This document shows, piece after piece, positions 1-12,000 of a DNA stretch of 62,841 nucleotides (the stretch's first letter is position 1; each line of letters opens with the position of its first letter). The stretch lies in assembly GCA_000231825.2 (NCBI GenBank), contig JH720309.1, forward strand, positions 192,202-255,042. Reading direction: 5' to 3'. This DNA comes from Tetrahymena elliotti 4EA. Lineage: Eukaryota > Ciliophora > Oligohymenophorea > Hymenostomatida > Tetrahymenidae. The translations under genes and the position numbers were made by a program. The notes beneath the pieces were generated by a model. That model was not told where the DNA came from and searched no databases. It saw only the letters and a program-made list of their open reading frames with translations.

Positions 1-1589
1 TGTCATTTGCTCTAAAGTAGTTTTATTATTTGTTGAATTATTGAAAAAGAGGTGTTAGTAGCTATTACTGATTAAATTCTTAAAGTCATTAGATTGTTAT
101 TTATCTTCTAAAAACTCCAGCTCAAAGTTATAAAAATTGTCTAATTAAGTAGATTACTTTAAATTTTATTCATGATTAGAGTTATATATTATTTAAAGTG
201 TTCTAGGATCAATAACATAATATTATTTAGAAAATTCAATAACATTTTGGAAGTAAATGGATAGATTTGTGACCATTGTGTCTAAACATTAAACATGAAT
301 TACTTCTACTTTTTAAGCGCTGTTATTAAAATACATTAATTTCTAACAACCAAATTGAGACATATAGGGTTCATCTTTACCAAAAGATAAATTTGGTGTG
401 TTCATATAAAACGAAGTTTGATTAAGACTATTCTAAAACCAAAATCTTTTTCTTGGATCATATTAATGTCTTTCATTTATATTATTTTTATCTATCACGT
501 TAGAAAGTGTTGTGTTTGAGTAAGTAGAAAAAAAGAATCCTTTGTAATTATATCCTAAGAATAAAGCCTTAAATGGAATTGACTCAAATTGCTAATTTTT
601 TATGTTGACTCTACTTTGATATCCTATTGATCTTATGATAGGGCTTACTTATGAGTAATTCTGGAGGATTATTTTACCTTAATAATCTAAATTTTTTATG
701 TAAACTTCATCTTATTAATACCTAATTTATTTAATTAAAAATAGTTATTTAAATTATATTATAATAATAAGCTTATTGTAATCCATATAAATGTATGATA
801 TAAAAATGAAAACCAAATTAAAGTAATGATCTTCAACAAAAAATTTAAAGAATAAAATTTGTTATATTTCATTTGGAAGTTTATATGAAGGTTTATGTTT
901 ATTAAAAATATTAAATAAAACCATAATTTTAAAAGAATAATTTAAAATATGATTGGTTAGTTTTTATGCTAATTTTTTATTAAAATAGGGAATTCTAAAT
1001 TAGAAATTATTAGCAAATAAAAAAGGGAAAATATGATGAAGATAAAGGGGAAATATAATGAAAATATTCAAAAATTTAAAATAGAAAGCAAATAACATAG
1101 AAAATATGTTCAAAAACTCATTCATGCATTTTTTTAAATTACATAATTTCAATTCTATTTCTAAATTTATTATGCTAAACATAATAAAAACTAGATAAAA
1201 TTAATAAGTTACCAAGCGTCAACCAAAAAAGTGTTTTTTAAAGCCAACTAAGTTAGATATTAATCTTCTAGATCTACATAGGCAAGAATATTGTTGAAAA
1301 AAGATTTTTGATGAGCTGGATTGTACTTAACTTTTCCTTAAATGACTTTATCAGAAAAAGAATTCATAATATTCAAGTAAAAAGGGAATTTATAAATTTC
1401 TTTGCTCAATCTATAAGAAATGTACTAAGTATTCGAAGAACTGATATTAACCTAAACAGCAAATAAATTATCACAGTATTCATTAATTTAAATATTTTTG
1501 TAATAAAGAGCGATTAATAAACTTGCTATTGCGCTTAAAAAAGCTATAATTATGGGAAATATTATTGTACCAAACAGTTTAATATGCAT
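1..1589 (-). CDS. Membrane protein with N-terminal double-Cache-like sensor domain (partial, C-terminus off the left edge)
   Basis: Exon 1 is 1589..1213 and exon 2 runs from 721 off the left edge; the intron 1212..722 (491 bp) has GT/AG ends and joins in frame (phase 2, ...DAW|YQQ...). The start is supported by an in-frame TGA 12 nt upstream of the ATG. The product begins with a hydrophobic anchor (KLFGTIIFPIIIAFLSA), followed by an extracellular-looking region of more than 300 residues with the Cache-type motif YDPRKRFWF near residue 210 and a tyrosine-rich strand DEVYIKNLDYQGK. Double-Cache modules are usually extracellular ligand sensors in front of a second membrane helix and an intracellular output domain. 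The output domain lies outside the window, so the signalling type (cyclase, kinase or other) cannot be told. No gene symbol is assigned. Confidence 0.7.
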
Positions 1590-2980
1590 TTTATTTATTC
1601 AAGACTTTTCTTACTTTTTAGCTATTAATTTTATTAAATACCCAAATTTTTTAATATTATTTGAAGAAAAAAAAATACACTTTTTTATCAATATAATAAT
1701 TGGCTAACATAATCGTAAAGTACCAGATAAATTATTCCTTTCTAATTTTCTTAATCAAAATATATTTTTAATAAGTCAATAATTTATATAAAATTAAATA
1801 AATTATAAATTTTATCATCTTCAGACATCAACTGCCCACTATACTTATCTTATTAAAAGCTATTTTTTTCTTTTATTATTAATATTTTTTGATTTTAATA
1901 TTTAATATTCTCAAATTTCTTAAAAATAACCATTTTTCTTTCTAATAAATAAACAAAAAAAAATAATGTTACTTTCTGCTGATTAATTTTTAATTCAATT
2001 TTGTATACTCTATTCATATATTTTTTTGTAAGAAACATTGCTTAAATTAATCAAAATAGAACAAATTTTACTTTTTTTATGTCAAATACTCATTACAAAT
2101 TAAATTGCATTTGAGTAATTTAAAGTGTTATCACATATTTTTTCATAAAGAAAAGATAAATTAAAAATAAAAAAACAGTAAAATAAAATTTTAAATGTTA
2201 TTTGATCATTTTTTAAGTTAAGATGTTTTCCTTTTCATTATCATGTATTATTGATTTTACAAATATTTTTATGTTTTTTTAATTCTACTTTGTTTCGTTT
2301 TAGTTTTTATTTAATATTTTATTAGTAGTTTTTTTTCATACTATGTTATTTTTAGCTTTAAAAATATCTAATATAGTTTATTTATTAAATAATAATATTT
2401 TACCTTTATTGAAAATCTAAAAATCTTTTTAATTTTTGTAGAAGGATTTATTTCATAAAAACATACTCATTTTTTGTCTTAAATTACTAATAAATTATTT
2501 AAAATAAGTAAAGCTAATTTTATTTTATTTTTCCTCAGTTTTCTATGTAGAACTAAATTTATATTTTTTTTAGTATCTGAGGTAAAAAATAAATTTGATT
2601 TGTTTAGATTTTTCTTTTTTCGTTATTTCATTAATGAAATACTTCTTGATCTTGATCAATTTTTTTATCTCTAATATTTACTAAAAATGTATTAAAATAG
2701 TAATTTTTTGGCCATCTAAAAAATTCTTTTCAACTAATTACAAAAAATATTTCTGAGGTTTTATGCTTGTCATTTAAAATAGTCAGATAACTTTTGGATA
2801 TCTTTGATTGAAAACTATTAGAAAAGTTTGATATAAATTTTGATCTAGTAATCTATTATATTCATAATTTAATTATATTTTTTAATCACATTACCATGAA
2901 GCAATTAATATTCTTTTATTCTTCAATAAATTTAAGTAAGTTAGTATTAGCAAATTTTATTATATTAATTATTGTGATCT
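1590..2980. other. Intergenic, AT-rich; holds the start of a tandem duplication
   Basis: No coding exon was recognised. From about 2450 onward the sequence resembles 3835 onward (shared stretches around TTAGATTTTTCT and TTAGTATTAGCAAATTTT), so this flank is the upstream part of the duplicated tRNA block. The remainder is homopolymer-rich spacer. Confidence 0.5.
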
Positions 2981-3052
2981 GGTTCCATAGTATAGTGGTT
3001 AGTACTGGGGACTTTAAATCCCTTGACCTGGGTTCGAATCCCAGTGGGACCT
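2981..3052 (+). tRNA. tRNA-Gln, anticodon UUA (reads UAA/UAG)
   Basis: A 72-nt cloverleaf. The acceptor stem GGTTCCA (2981-2987) pairs with TGGGACC (3045-3051), the anticodon loop is CTTTAAA (3011-3017) giving anticodon UUA, and the T arm contains GGTTCGAATCC, which is also the Pol III B box. A UUA anticodon decodes UAA and by wobble UAG; in ciliates such tRNAs carry glutamine and support the 6-glutamine code. No intron is present. A T6 run lies 3 nt downstream. Glutamine charging is known for the ciliate family and is not visible in the sequence itself. Confidence 0.95.
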
Positions 3053-4188
3053 AATTTTTTACAAACAAACAAACAAGTTTTAATAACTCTATTGCAACTA
3101 ATTTTAAAAACATTCACAACAAACAAAATCATGAAAAATAAAAAAATAAAAGATTTATTCTTTTTATGTAATTAAAAGTTAAAATACTATTTAGAAGGAA
3201 GGATTCTTTCTTTACAAAAGCTATTTATTGAAAATTAAAACTATCAAGCATTTTCTTAATGTCTTATTAATTATTAGATTAATAAATAAAAATACTCTTT
3301 TACCATAGCTTTTGAAGCAACTATCAGTTTTTAAGTCTTCGTTTTAGTACAAAAAGCAAAACTACTTAAGATCTTATCATAAATATTTCTTAAGAAAGAA
3401 AAAAGAATAAGGGAGAGAGCTGTGTAGGTGTCTACTGTGATCTCTTTCACTTCCATCCCCAAAAATCTGATGATCAGAGAATCTGAGTAATCAAGATATT
3501 ATGGTATTATTTTTGTGTTTTAGTTTTTCTAAAATTTTTTTTAAAGAAATTAATTATAATTAATTAATTTCTGTAAACTAAATATTAGAGATTTTCTTCT
3601 ACGTTTAGCTCTTTCTTTCATAGATCATAAGAAATTTCCTAGCTTTTGTTAAGCTCTTAAATAGATAGCATTAATTCTCTTTTCAAACTCTAAAAACCAA
3701 ATTTTGCTTTGATTGTTTGATCTAACAATCATAAAATTACAATTTAATCTGCTTCTTAAACAAACTATTAAAAAAACATTTAAAAATTAGACTTCAATTC
3801 CAAATTGATATTAATTTTTATAGTTTGGTTTATTTATTGTATCACTCTGATTTTTGTTTTAAATTACGAATAAATTATTTAAATGAGTATATCTAATTTT
3901 ATTTAATTTAAAAAATATCCTTTCTATTTCAATCTAAATTTAGTTTAAGGATCTAAACTCAAAAATAAATTGGACATGTTTAGATTTTTCTACTTTTTAT
4001 GATTTAATTAAAAGAAATGCTTATTGGTTAATTTTAGCTCTAATATTTACTAGGAGTTTTAGAGTTAGTCATTTGTTAGCAATCTAAATCATCATTCAAC
4101 TATTTTATAGATATTATGAATCTTCTTCAATAACTTTAATTTATGAAGTTAGTATTAGCAAATTTTTTTATATTAATTATTGTGATCT
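3053..4188. other. Spacer between tRNA genes with a GC-richer island at 3411-3495
   Basis: No protein-coding exon was recognised. An island at about 3411-3495 is close to half G+C in a roughly 20% G+C surrounding. It holds GGGAGAGAGC, a CACTTCCATCCCC stretch and a perfect short inverted repeat TCTGATGATCAGA. It could be a small RNA gene or part of one. No family was identified. Confidence 0.4.
3055..3060 (+). terminator. Pol III oligo-T terminator of first tRNA
   Basis: A run of six T begins 3 nt after the discriminator base of the first tRNA, the usual RNA polymerase III stop signal. Confidence 0.7.
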
Positions 4189-4260
4189 GGTTCCATAGTA
4201 TAGCGGTTAGTACTGGGGACTTTAAATCCCTTGACCTGGGTTCGAATCCCAGTGGGACCT
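4189..4260 (+). tRNA. tRNA-Gln, anticodon UUA, second copy
   Basis: Identical to the copy at 2981 except for one base in the D arm (C at 4204 where the first copy has T at 2996). The same CTTTAAA anticodon loop gives UUA. Acceptor, anticodon and T stems all pair, and the internal A and B boxes are intact, so both copies look functional. Confidence 0.95.
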
Positions 4261-4262
4261 AA

Positions 4263-4267
4263 TTTTT
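4263..4267 (+). terminator. Pol III oligo-T terminator of second tRNA
   Basis: A run of five T starts 3 nt after the second tRNA gene; it is followed by a second T5 run a few bases later. Confidence 0.55.
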
Positions 4268-4401
4268 AGAATTTTTAACTTAAATTGATAAACAAACAAA
4301 TAAACACACAAATTTTAATAGCTCTATTGTACCTAATTTTGATTACATTAATAATAAAACCATTAAAAGTTTTGAAAAAAAAGATGTAATTAAAATAAAA
4401 T

Positions 4402-4644
4402 ATGTATTCATTTTTTGTATTAAAATTTGATAGTATTTCTTTTTAAAAGATTAAAAATTTATTGTTATTTATTGCAAATTAAAATTTTAAGTGCTTTCTT
4501 AATCACATTTCTTATTATGACAGACAATAAATCCACACTATTTATTTTGATATTAACAAATAATTATTATCTCAAAAAATTTATGAATCAAACCAATTTT
4601 AATATTAAATATTTTTTAACGAGATGATTGAGTCAATTATTTGA
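4402..4644 (+). CDS. Possible small ORF of 80 codons, unrecognised
   Basis: With TGA as the only stop, ATG at 4402 opens 80 codons ending in TGA at 4642. The middle (about residues 39-60, rich in D, R, Q, K) has a more protein-like composition than the surrounding spacer, but no motif was recognised. It lies 64 bp upstream of the LRR pseudogene's first exon. In such AT-rich sequence with a single stop codon, an open frame this long can arise by chance, so this is a weak call. Confidence 0.2.
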
Positions 4645-4707
4645 TCTCAGATAATTTTTAAATCAAATAAATTTTTGAAAATTAAATACTTTGAATATTT
4701 CAATAAA

Positions 4708-7700
4708 ATGACTTAAAAAAAGAAAACAATATAAAATAGAAATAATTTTCACACTATAAAAGAAGTAAAACTAAATTTAATTATTCACTATTTAAATTTT
4801 TTTTTTTAAAAGTTTTAAGAATCTACTAATTTCTCTCTTACTAATCTAAAAATTAACAACTTGTAAGAAAGTATTTTTTTTCATAAATAAAGACTAATCC
4901 TTTTTAATAATGTTGATTAAATGCTATTAAATTTTTTATTTACTTTTTATTTCTGAACCTTTTTCTATTATATTAAATATTATCATAAATATATGTTAAA
5001 GCAATCAATAAGGCAGTGAAGAATATGATTTAGGATTAGGTTAAGCTTTATCAAATTACAAAAATCTTAAAAAATTGACACTGAACCTTGTGTAAATTAA
5101 TTCTTAAGTTTTAAAAATTTAAATTATTTTCAATAAATAAATTGACATAAAAATACAGAAGCTAACTTTCTAAAATCCATTAAAATTGATTTTTTAGATT
5201 ACATTTTTATTATAATTTAAAGATGTTTATTTAATTTAATAGACTAAATAAGCTTGGAGAAATAAATACCAAATAGATATTTTATAGTATAGAAGACTAT
5301 TCTAAACTAATTTGCTTGAAACTTGATCTGAGGTAAAAATACTTTTTTAAGAAATTTACCAAATAATTTCAAATTAATTTGAATGTCAATAAGAAAAACA
5401 AACATATTTGCTTGCTAAAATCTATTTGATTGGCAATTCCAATTATATATAGTTAAATTCTATTAGTTTTATCTGTTCGATTGGTAAGTGTTTTTTGATC
5501 AAATATTTTGTTAAAGAATAATTAAATAGGTGAGCAAGGTGCTGAGGCTTTAGGTTTAGCTTTAAAAAAGTGCTAAAGCCTTTCAACTTTAACTCTAAAA
5601 CTTTGGTATATATCTTTAGTTTCATTTATTTGTTTATGCAGAACATTTTTCTGCTTTAATATTGAATATATATTTCTAATGTTATTTTTATATGATAAAA
5701 ACAGCAGAAATTAGTTTGGGGACTAAGGCCTATCTTTAATTAGTTCTAGTTTTTAGTATTGCCCCAACTTGTCTCAACTTACACTGCTTTTTATGTATTT
5801 CTACTTTATTATTTTCAATTTTATTATCCTTATTTTAAAAGAAGATATTCATCTATTTTATTAGCAAAATTAAATGAATTTATTTAAACTTACAAATTCA
5901 CATCTGCTACATTTATTTTTTAAAATACCTTAATAAAAGATCGAATGAGCTAAGAAAATAAGGAGTATCAATACTAGGTTGTAATCTATCAAAGTGCTAA
6001 TAATTAAAAATATTAAAATTAAAACTTAAGTAATTTATTTCATTTTTAGACACAATTATTTAGTTATTTGAGAAAAAAATTTTTATAGAATATTTTTTTT
6101 TACTTAGATTTTTGAAAGAAATAAAATAGAGAAATATTTTATTATTCGTTTTTTAATTTATTAATTTTAAAAACTTTAATTTAATAAGTAAAAATCGAAT
6201 TGGAGAAGATGGTTTATCAGACTTTAGTTAAGGTTTATCTAAATGTCCCAGTAAGGTGAAATGCGTCTAAAAATGACTGAAAACGAATAAAATCAATTGG
6301 ATTAAGGACTGGCCATCTACTCCCCACACCTTAATCCAATTGAAAACCTATGGTGGATATTAAAATCAAGAGTCTAATTTGATACACCAAAAACAAAATA
6401 AGATTTGAAAAAATCTATTATGAAGCACTGAAAAGCAATCACAGTTGATTGAGTGTTCTAATCTCATTAATAGCTGGTAGAAGAGATGTGATGATATTAA
6501 TAAAAATTAAGGTAATAAAATAAATTATTGACTGTATAAATTCAATTTATATGATTGATTAGTATTTTTCCATAATAATTCGAATATCACTGTAACAAAC
6601 AAAATCTTTTTTTTCTAAGATTCTTTTTACTATTTTTGTAAATCTATTTGTTTTATGATATTAAATATGACAAATTCTCAAAATTTAATATTGCTAATTG
6701 CCATATATTTTTTTGTTATTTGGTAATTAAAATTAACTAGGAATATATTCATTTATTTGTATGTAAATTGTAATTTTAAAAGAAAAATCCTGAATTTTAT
6801 TTTTAAAAAAACCTAGGTAAGTATTTTGAAAATAAATTAAATTTAAGAGACCACTTATATTTTTTATTTACATTATTTTAACTATTAAATTTTTTAAAAA
6901 TTATCTAAATTAATGATTATATGCTCAATCAACTATAAAAAAATATTCCAAAGCTAACAATGATCCCCCTCCACTACTTCTCTACAGTACCTTATTTTCA
7001 AAATTTCTTAAAGTTTTTAGATAAAAATGAATCAAGATGATCAGAATACATTAATGAGGAATCAAATTTAATATTTACTTTTTATTTGAATTATGATTAA
7101 GATTAAATTAAATTTTAATATTTTATAATTATTCTTTTACTATGCAAAAGTTGGAATAGACTTAAATAAAAGGGAGCATCTGATTTAGGTTTCTATTTAG
7201 CAAAAAGCTAGAGCCTCAAAATTTTGATTCTTTATCTTAAGTAAATTTCTTTAAAGAACTAAAACCTTATCAAAATAATATTTTTTTTAGCTCTAATTGT
7301 TTGTTTACAATGAGTTAAAATGGCAATTATAAATTTTTTAGAACAACATTTTTTATTGATATTAAATTTCATAAAAGCCATAATGAAATTAAGTATGCTG
7401 GTGCAAAAAGTTTAAGCTCTGGTTTATCAACTTGTAAGAATCTCAAAAAATTGATTCTTGATATTAATTAAGTACATATTTTCTATCATACATTACTTTA
7501 TAAAAATTAGCAATATTATTTTTTGTATATTTATTTATCTAAACTAAATTTTCTATTTTAAATAAGATTTTGCATATTAAATTTTCTATTTACATCTTAA
7601 AAAATAAATTATTTATTGTATTTTTATTTAGCAACAATATTTTTGGCAATAGTGTTATATCAGGTTTTGCATTTGGTTTAGGATTTAGCTATTATATCTA

Positions 7701-8543
7701 AGATATAAAATTACTCCTCAGGTAAATTAATTTTATTTCTACTTTTCTGTTTCGAGAAAAGTAAAAGATCATATAAAAATCTAATCCAAACATTTTATAT
7801 TTAGATATTTTTATATAAATTAATAAAAACAAATATATTCATTAAAAGAAATCATTATATTGATGATGTAGGAGTTAAATTATTAGCATAAGGGTTATCA
7901 AGGTGCACTAATCTATTAAATTTAAATCTTTGCATATAGTAAAAATAAATTTGCTTTTTTTATTTATTTTTTTTTTTATTTATTCTTTTTTCAAAAAATA
8001 ATTTGAATTTTAAATTCTATTTTTATTTTTAAACTAATTTCTTAAGATTTAAATTGTAATCAAAATAATATATTTTTTAAAAAAGAGAAAATCCTATCTC
8101 TAATGTAAGCGCTTTAGCTTTAGGTTCATATTTAAAAGAATGCACTTAGCTCAAAACTTTAATAATCAATCTTTCGTAAATTTTTATTAATATTAAATTT
8201 AACTAACCAGAAATATTTTACATCAAAAAGCCTTTAACATATCCTTTAATTTGTTTTCCTCTAAAATAAAATAAATAGGACAAAATAGATTTAATAAAAA
8301 GGTGCATTGAATTTAATCTCTATGGTAGGAAAATACAAAAATCTACAATATTTTAAACTATACTTTAAGTAAAACATATTAAATTTTTAAAAAAATAATT
8401 CATAAATTACTTTAATAAAAAATCAATATATTTAACAATATTGTTTATATTTTAGGAGATACTATCTAAAATTGAAGAAGAAAATGTTTATTAGCAAACT
8501 TTTGAAATCTAAGAAGTTAGTTCAGTATAAAATAATATTGTGA
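4708..8543 (+). pseudogene. Leucine-rich-repeat gene, one repeat per exon, interrupted (LRR copy A)
   Basis: The first exon 4708..4862 resembles the first exons of the LRR genes at 28973 and 58278 and ends in phase 2. Repeat exons of exactly 90 nt in phase 2 follow at 5002, 5243, 5705, 5940, 7151, 7632, 7849, 8086 and 8279; each encodes one 30-residue repeat of ribonuclease-inhibitor pattern (for example NQFGDQGL...YCPNLSQLTL). The last exon 8456..8543 ends ...KSKKLVQYKIIL then TGA, the family's terminal signature. Three units are broken: 5517..5605 is 89 nt; the unit starting at 6189 stops after ...GLSKCPS where a Tc1/mariner fragment begins; and 7378 onward lacks its GT donor at the expected place (the next GT gives 94 nt). 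A full-length product is therefore unlikely unless broken exons are skipped. Confidence 0.75.
6247..6594 (+). mobile_element. Tc1/mariner transposase C-terminal fragment
   Basis: The translation shows the C-terminal catalytic block of Tc1/mariner transposases: QK(stop)LKTNKINWIKDWPS, then after a one-base frameshift LNPIENLWWILKSRV, with the E of NPIENLW in the place of the third acidic catalytic residue. It continues as ...KKSIMKH(stop)KAITVD...LVEEM. TGA stands where Tc1 relatives have tryptophan (KWL; KHW) or arginine. The fragment lies inside LRR copy A, directly after the sixth repeat exon's ...SKCP. The sequence CACTGTA at 6588-6594 matches the usual inner-to-outer end of a Tc1 terminal repeat next to a TA target. 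The 5' two thirds of the element are absent. Confidence 0.8.
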
Positions 8544-9001
8544 TTATATTTTTTAAACCATTATGTAAACCATAAAGAAAAAATATGCTACACATTTATG
8601 TATGAATTTGATTGATGTTTGGTAAAATCTTTTTATTAATTTATCCATCAAAATAAATCAATTATCTTAATTTTTGAGCATAAATTAAACTTTTATTTCT
8701 TTATAATTATAATTTAAGATTTTATAAAAAAAATTTAATATCAATTTTATTATGAATCAAGTTTTTTTAAATTTCCTTTCGAGTTTTAAAAATATTACTT
8801 AATTACTCTAATTATATTTGATTTATTTACTTTAATTTTCTTATTAGATACTCTCTTAATTAGGTTTTTTTTATATTTGGGTTTTAAAAGTTAAAAAATT
8901 GAGGTTTAATTTAAAAATTTTTTTAATTCGAGTAAAAAAAAATGATTTATAGTAAAATGAAATAATGAATTTAAACATAAAAATTTGATTAATTCTTAAT
9001 T
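8544..9001. other. Intergenic between convergent gene ends
   Basis: AT-rich spacer between the end of LRR copy A (plus) and the end of the giant surface-protein gene (minus). No exon, tRNA or repeat was seen. Confidence 0.5.
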
Positions 9002-12000
9002 TCAAAATTTTTTTTAAGAAGTAATTTCTCTACGAGATCTTTATGAATGAATGGGAAAAATTATCCTTGGGCTCACCAGATTGGTATGTTCCTATTAAAA
9101 ATGATGTTAAGTGAATAAATGATTAAATATTTTGATTTAATTTACAATTTCAATTTATGATGTAAAAGCTATTTTTTAGATACTTTACACTTTTTTCTAA
9201 ATTTAATGCTAAGAAAAAGAATGATTGAATGTTTTGAGATAGACTTATTTCCACAACTAACTCACTCTCAACAATTTGACATCAGTGAAATTAATCTTAA
9301 TTATTTTAAATCTCTTAAGAAAAGACTTTAACTTTAAATTATTTTTTTTGAGCATTTAAATGAAAGCAAATTTATAGTACAAGAATACTACTTTAGAAAC
9401 TCCAAAAATATTAATAACTAAAATAATAGTTGTAATAATACTAAATTGGTACATTCCATTTATGTAATTGTTTATACCTATTAAAATTATTGAGAGGATT
9501 ATTAACATTAAAAGAAATACTTCTAAATCTAGCATAAAAGTTTGTTAGTAAGGATTGCATTTTGAGGCTAAGTATTAATAGAAGTAGCAAACTGCTAATA
9601 TTAGCAACAACTAAACAGCTTTATCATAATTTAAGTTTAGAATTATCATAATGATTAGCTTTTTAAAGATTTTTATTATTTCCCAATAATAAAATTAATC
9701 TTTATAGCCTAGTTAAATAAACTAATATGAGAGGATGAATTTAATAGAATCATGTTAGCCTTTTTAAATCGCTTATTTCATTTTATATAATAGTAGCAGT
9801 GGTATTCCAATACACCATGCTAGTGATAAAGGGTAAACAAGGATTAGTTATACAGGAAGATAGTTATTCACCCAGCATTAGTACATTAAATCATTTTGCA
9901 TATAATATTTTGAACCTATCTTACTGCAAATACATAAAGAAATCAACATCTTTGTTACTGAGGGATAATAGTAATAGAATACAAAGATCAAATACTTTTA
10001 TATCATATAAAATTTCCTCATAGATTTTTATATGAAAAGTCGACTAGCAATAATAACTAAACATACAAATACCAGTTGAGCACTTTGAAGAATTAATCTA
10101 TTTAACCAAAGTAAAGATATAGTTGAATCTTTTAATGCACAGTCTAAGCTTTTATATGTTATCTAAACTGGATCACCACCAAATTTTATAACACTACTTA
10201 AAATATTAGGAATGTCTGAAAAAGACATTACACAAGTAGTAAATATCTGTAAATAACTTAGGAATATTTTTATTAAAATTTAAGAATCTTAACCCACAAA
10301 CTTAGTTTTGCTTATTTACAAAATTCCTAATTATCTCAAGTATTGCAATTTGATAACTAACATTGCTTTTTTGACCTAACTATTCAGGCATATTAAAATA
10401 TAAAAGATGCAGAAACTAATTTATAGAACAAAGTAGGCATAGGTGTTGTTGATATGAGTGCACTTAACACATTCATTACTAACTTGAGCATATGACTCTC
10501 CCCAAGTATCTCCTTTATAATCACAACTGCTACATATAGGTCCTATATATCCTTGAATACAACCATTTATAGAATTGATTGTAGTTTCACTGCAACCATC
10601 AAGCTAGCAAGGATAAATCTGATCAGTTTACTATGATTCCCTCCAAAATGAATCTCTCAAAATTATTTGATTTGAATAGCAATTAGTAGCATAGTTTTCA
10701 GGACATTTTAAACATTAAATAACAGTACCATCTTAATTTGGATCAACCAAAGAATAAGTACCAGATTAACATTTGTCGCATCTTTTTTATTTATTAAAAT
10801 TCTATTTCAAAAAATGTATAAAAAAATAATTTATTTTTACGAAACGTAATCTTATTTAGGATATTTTATTTCACCAACAATGCAATTCCTAAATTAAATT
10901 TCTAAATCAATACTTATTTATTAGCCTTAAAATTTAGAAGCCAACTGAAGTTCATGAGTCTATTCTCCAATGCTTCCTGCTGTAATATTAAACTAAAATA
11001 AATTTTTCTCTTTATCTAGCTACAGCTATTCTCCAAATAGAATGACAAGTCCTTTCATGTTAGAATAATTTTTTAAATATATTTAATAATTTTCCATTTC
11101 TTATAATATGCTCTCAGATACAGATTAATTTTAAGAGATTCTAAAATTTAAAATTTAATTTTCCTCATCAAAGAATTAAAGATAAATAAGACTTTTTGTG
11201 TAATTGCCACTTTAAAAGTTTTAAATCATTATATATTTGAACGTTTTTTTGCTTTAATAGTCTACCTTCAATATTTCTTTTGGGAATGAGCCCAAATTAT
11301 TGCCAAAAAATATTCCTTTAAAATAAAAAGAGAATATTTTTAAATAAGATAAAATGAATATTTATATTACCTTAATTGTTAAAAAAGAAGGATCTCTTAT
11401 CAATTTTAATAGAATTTAATGTATTATAGTATACTGCTCCTCCAATAATTGCATTATTATTTTTAAATTTTGATGCTTTTATTTACAAATTTGTTTGATC
11501 AGAACATATTGCTCCACCTCTTTCTTAAACTGAAAAGTTATTTTCAAAATTGCAGTTAATTATTGAGATAGTAGAATTATTTGCATAAATAGCTCCTCCT
11601 GAATTTTAAATTGCATAATTTTAAGTAAAATTTGATAATAGAATTTATGAATCAACTATTTATCTCAGATATAATATTCCACCATCGCCAAAACTCTTAT
11701 TTTCCGTTAGATTACTCTAAGTGATAGTCAAATTCTTGCATACTTAAATATTTATATTTCCATGGATAGAGTTTGAAGAAGGTTTATCTCCTTTTAAATT
11801 ATTTGAGTTTAATTTAAATTCACTATTTGTTATTAATATTTAATTAATAGACAAAAGCTAAAGAGAGGATGGATACTCAATTGATTAAATATTTTAAAAT
11901 ATAATATTTTTAATTTAGAAATTCTGGGAATTTTAGCAACTTATTGTAGAAGATGGTTGCATAAATACAATATTTTTAAATGTGGATTTAAAGATCTCAA

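Larger units (their letters stand above)
2940..4340 (+). repeat. Diverged tandem duplication carrying the two tRNA genes
   Basis: The two tRNA genes lie 1208 bp apart in the same direction and share about 40 bp upstream (ATTAGCAAATTTT...ATTATTGTGATCT) and about 60 bp downstream (AACAAACAAA... then AGCTCTATTG/AACTCTATTG...CTAATTTT). Weaker similarity reaches about 500 bp upstream of each copy. Indels separate the copies outside the genes, while the tRNAs differ at one position. Confidence 0.7.

Noticed and set aside
1000..1182. Minus-strand 60-codon open frame
   Set aside because: It lies within the 491-bp intron of the Cache-domain gene; composition is that of intron sequence.
6960..7010. 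GC-richer stretch with TACAGTACC as the left end of the Tc1 element
   Set aside because: It lies downstream of the transposase fragment and does not match the inverse of the CACTGTA end beyond a few bases.
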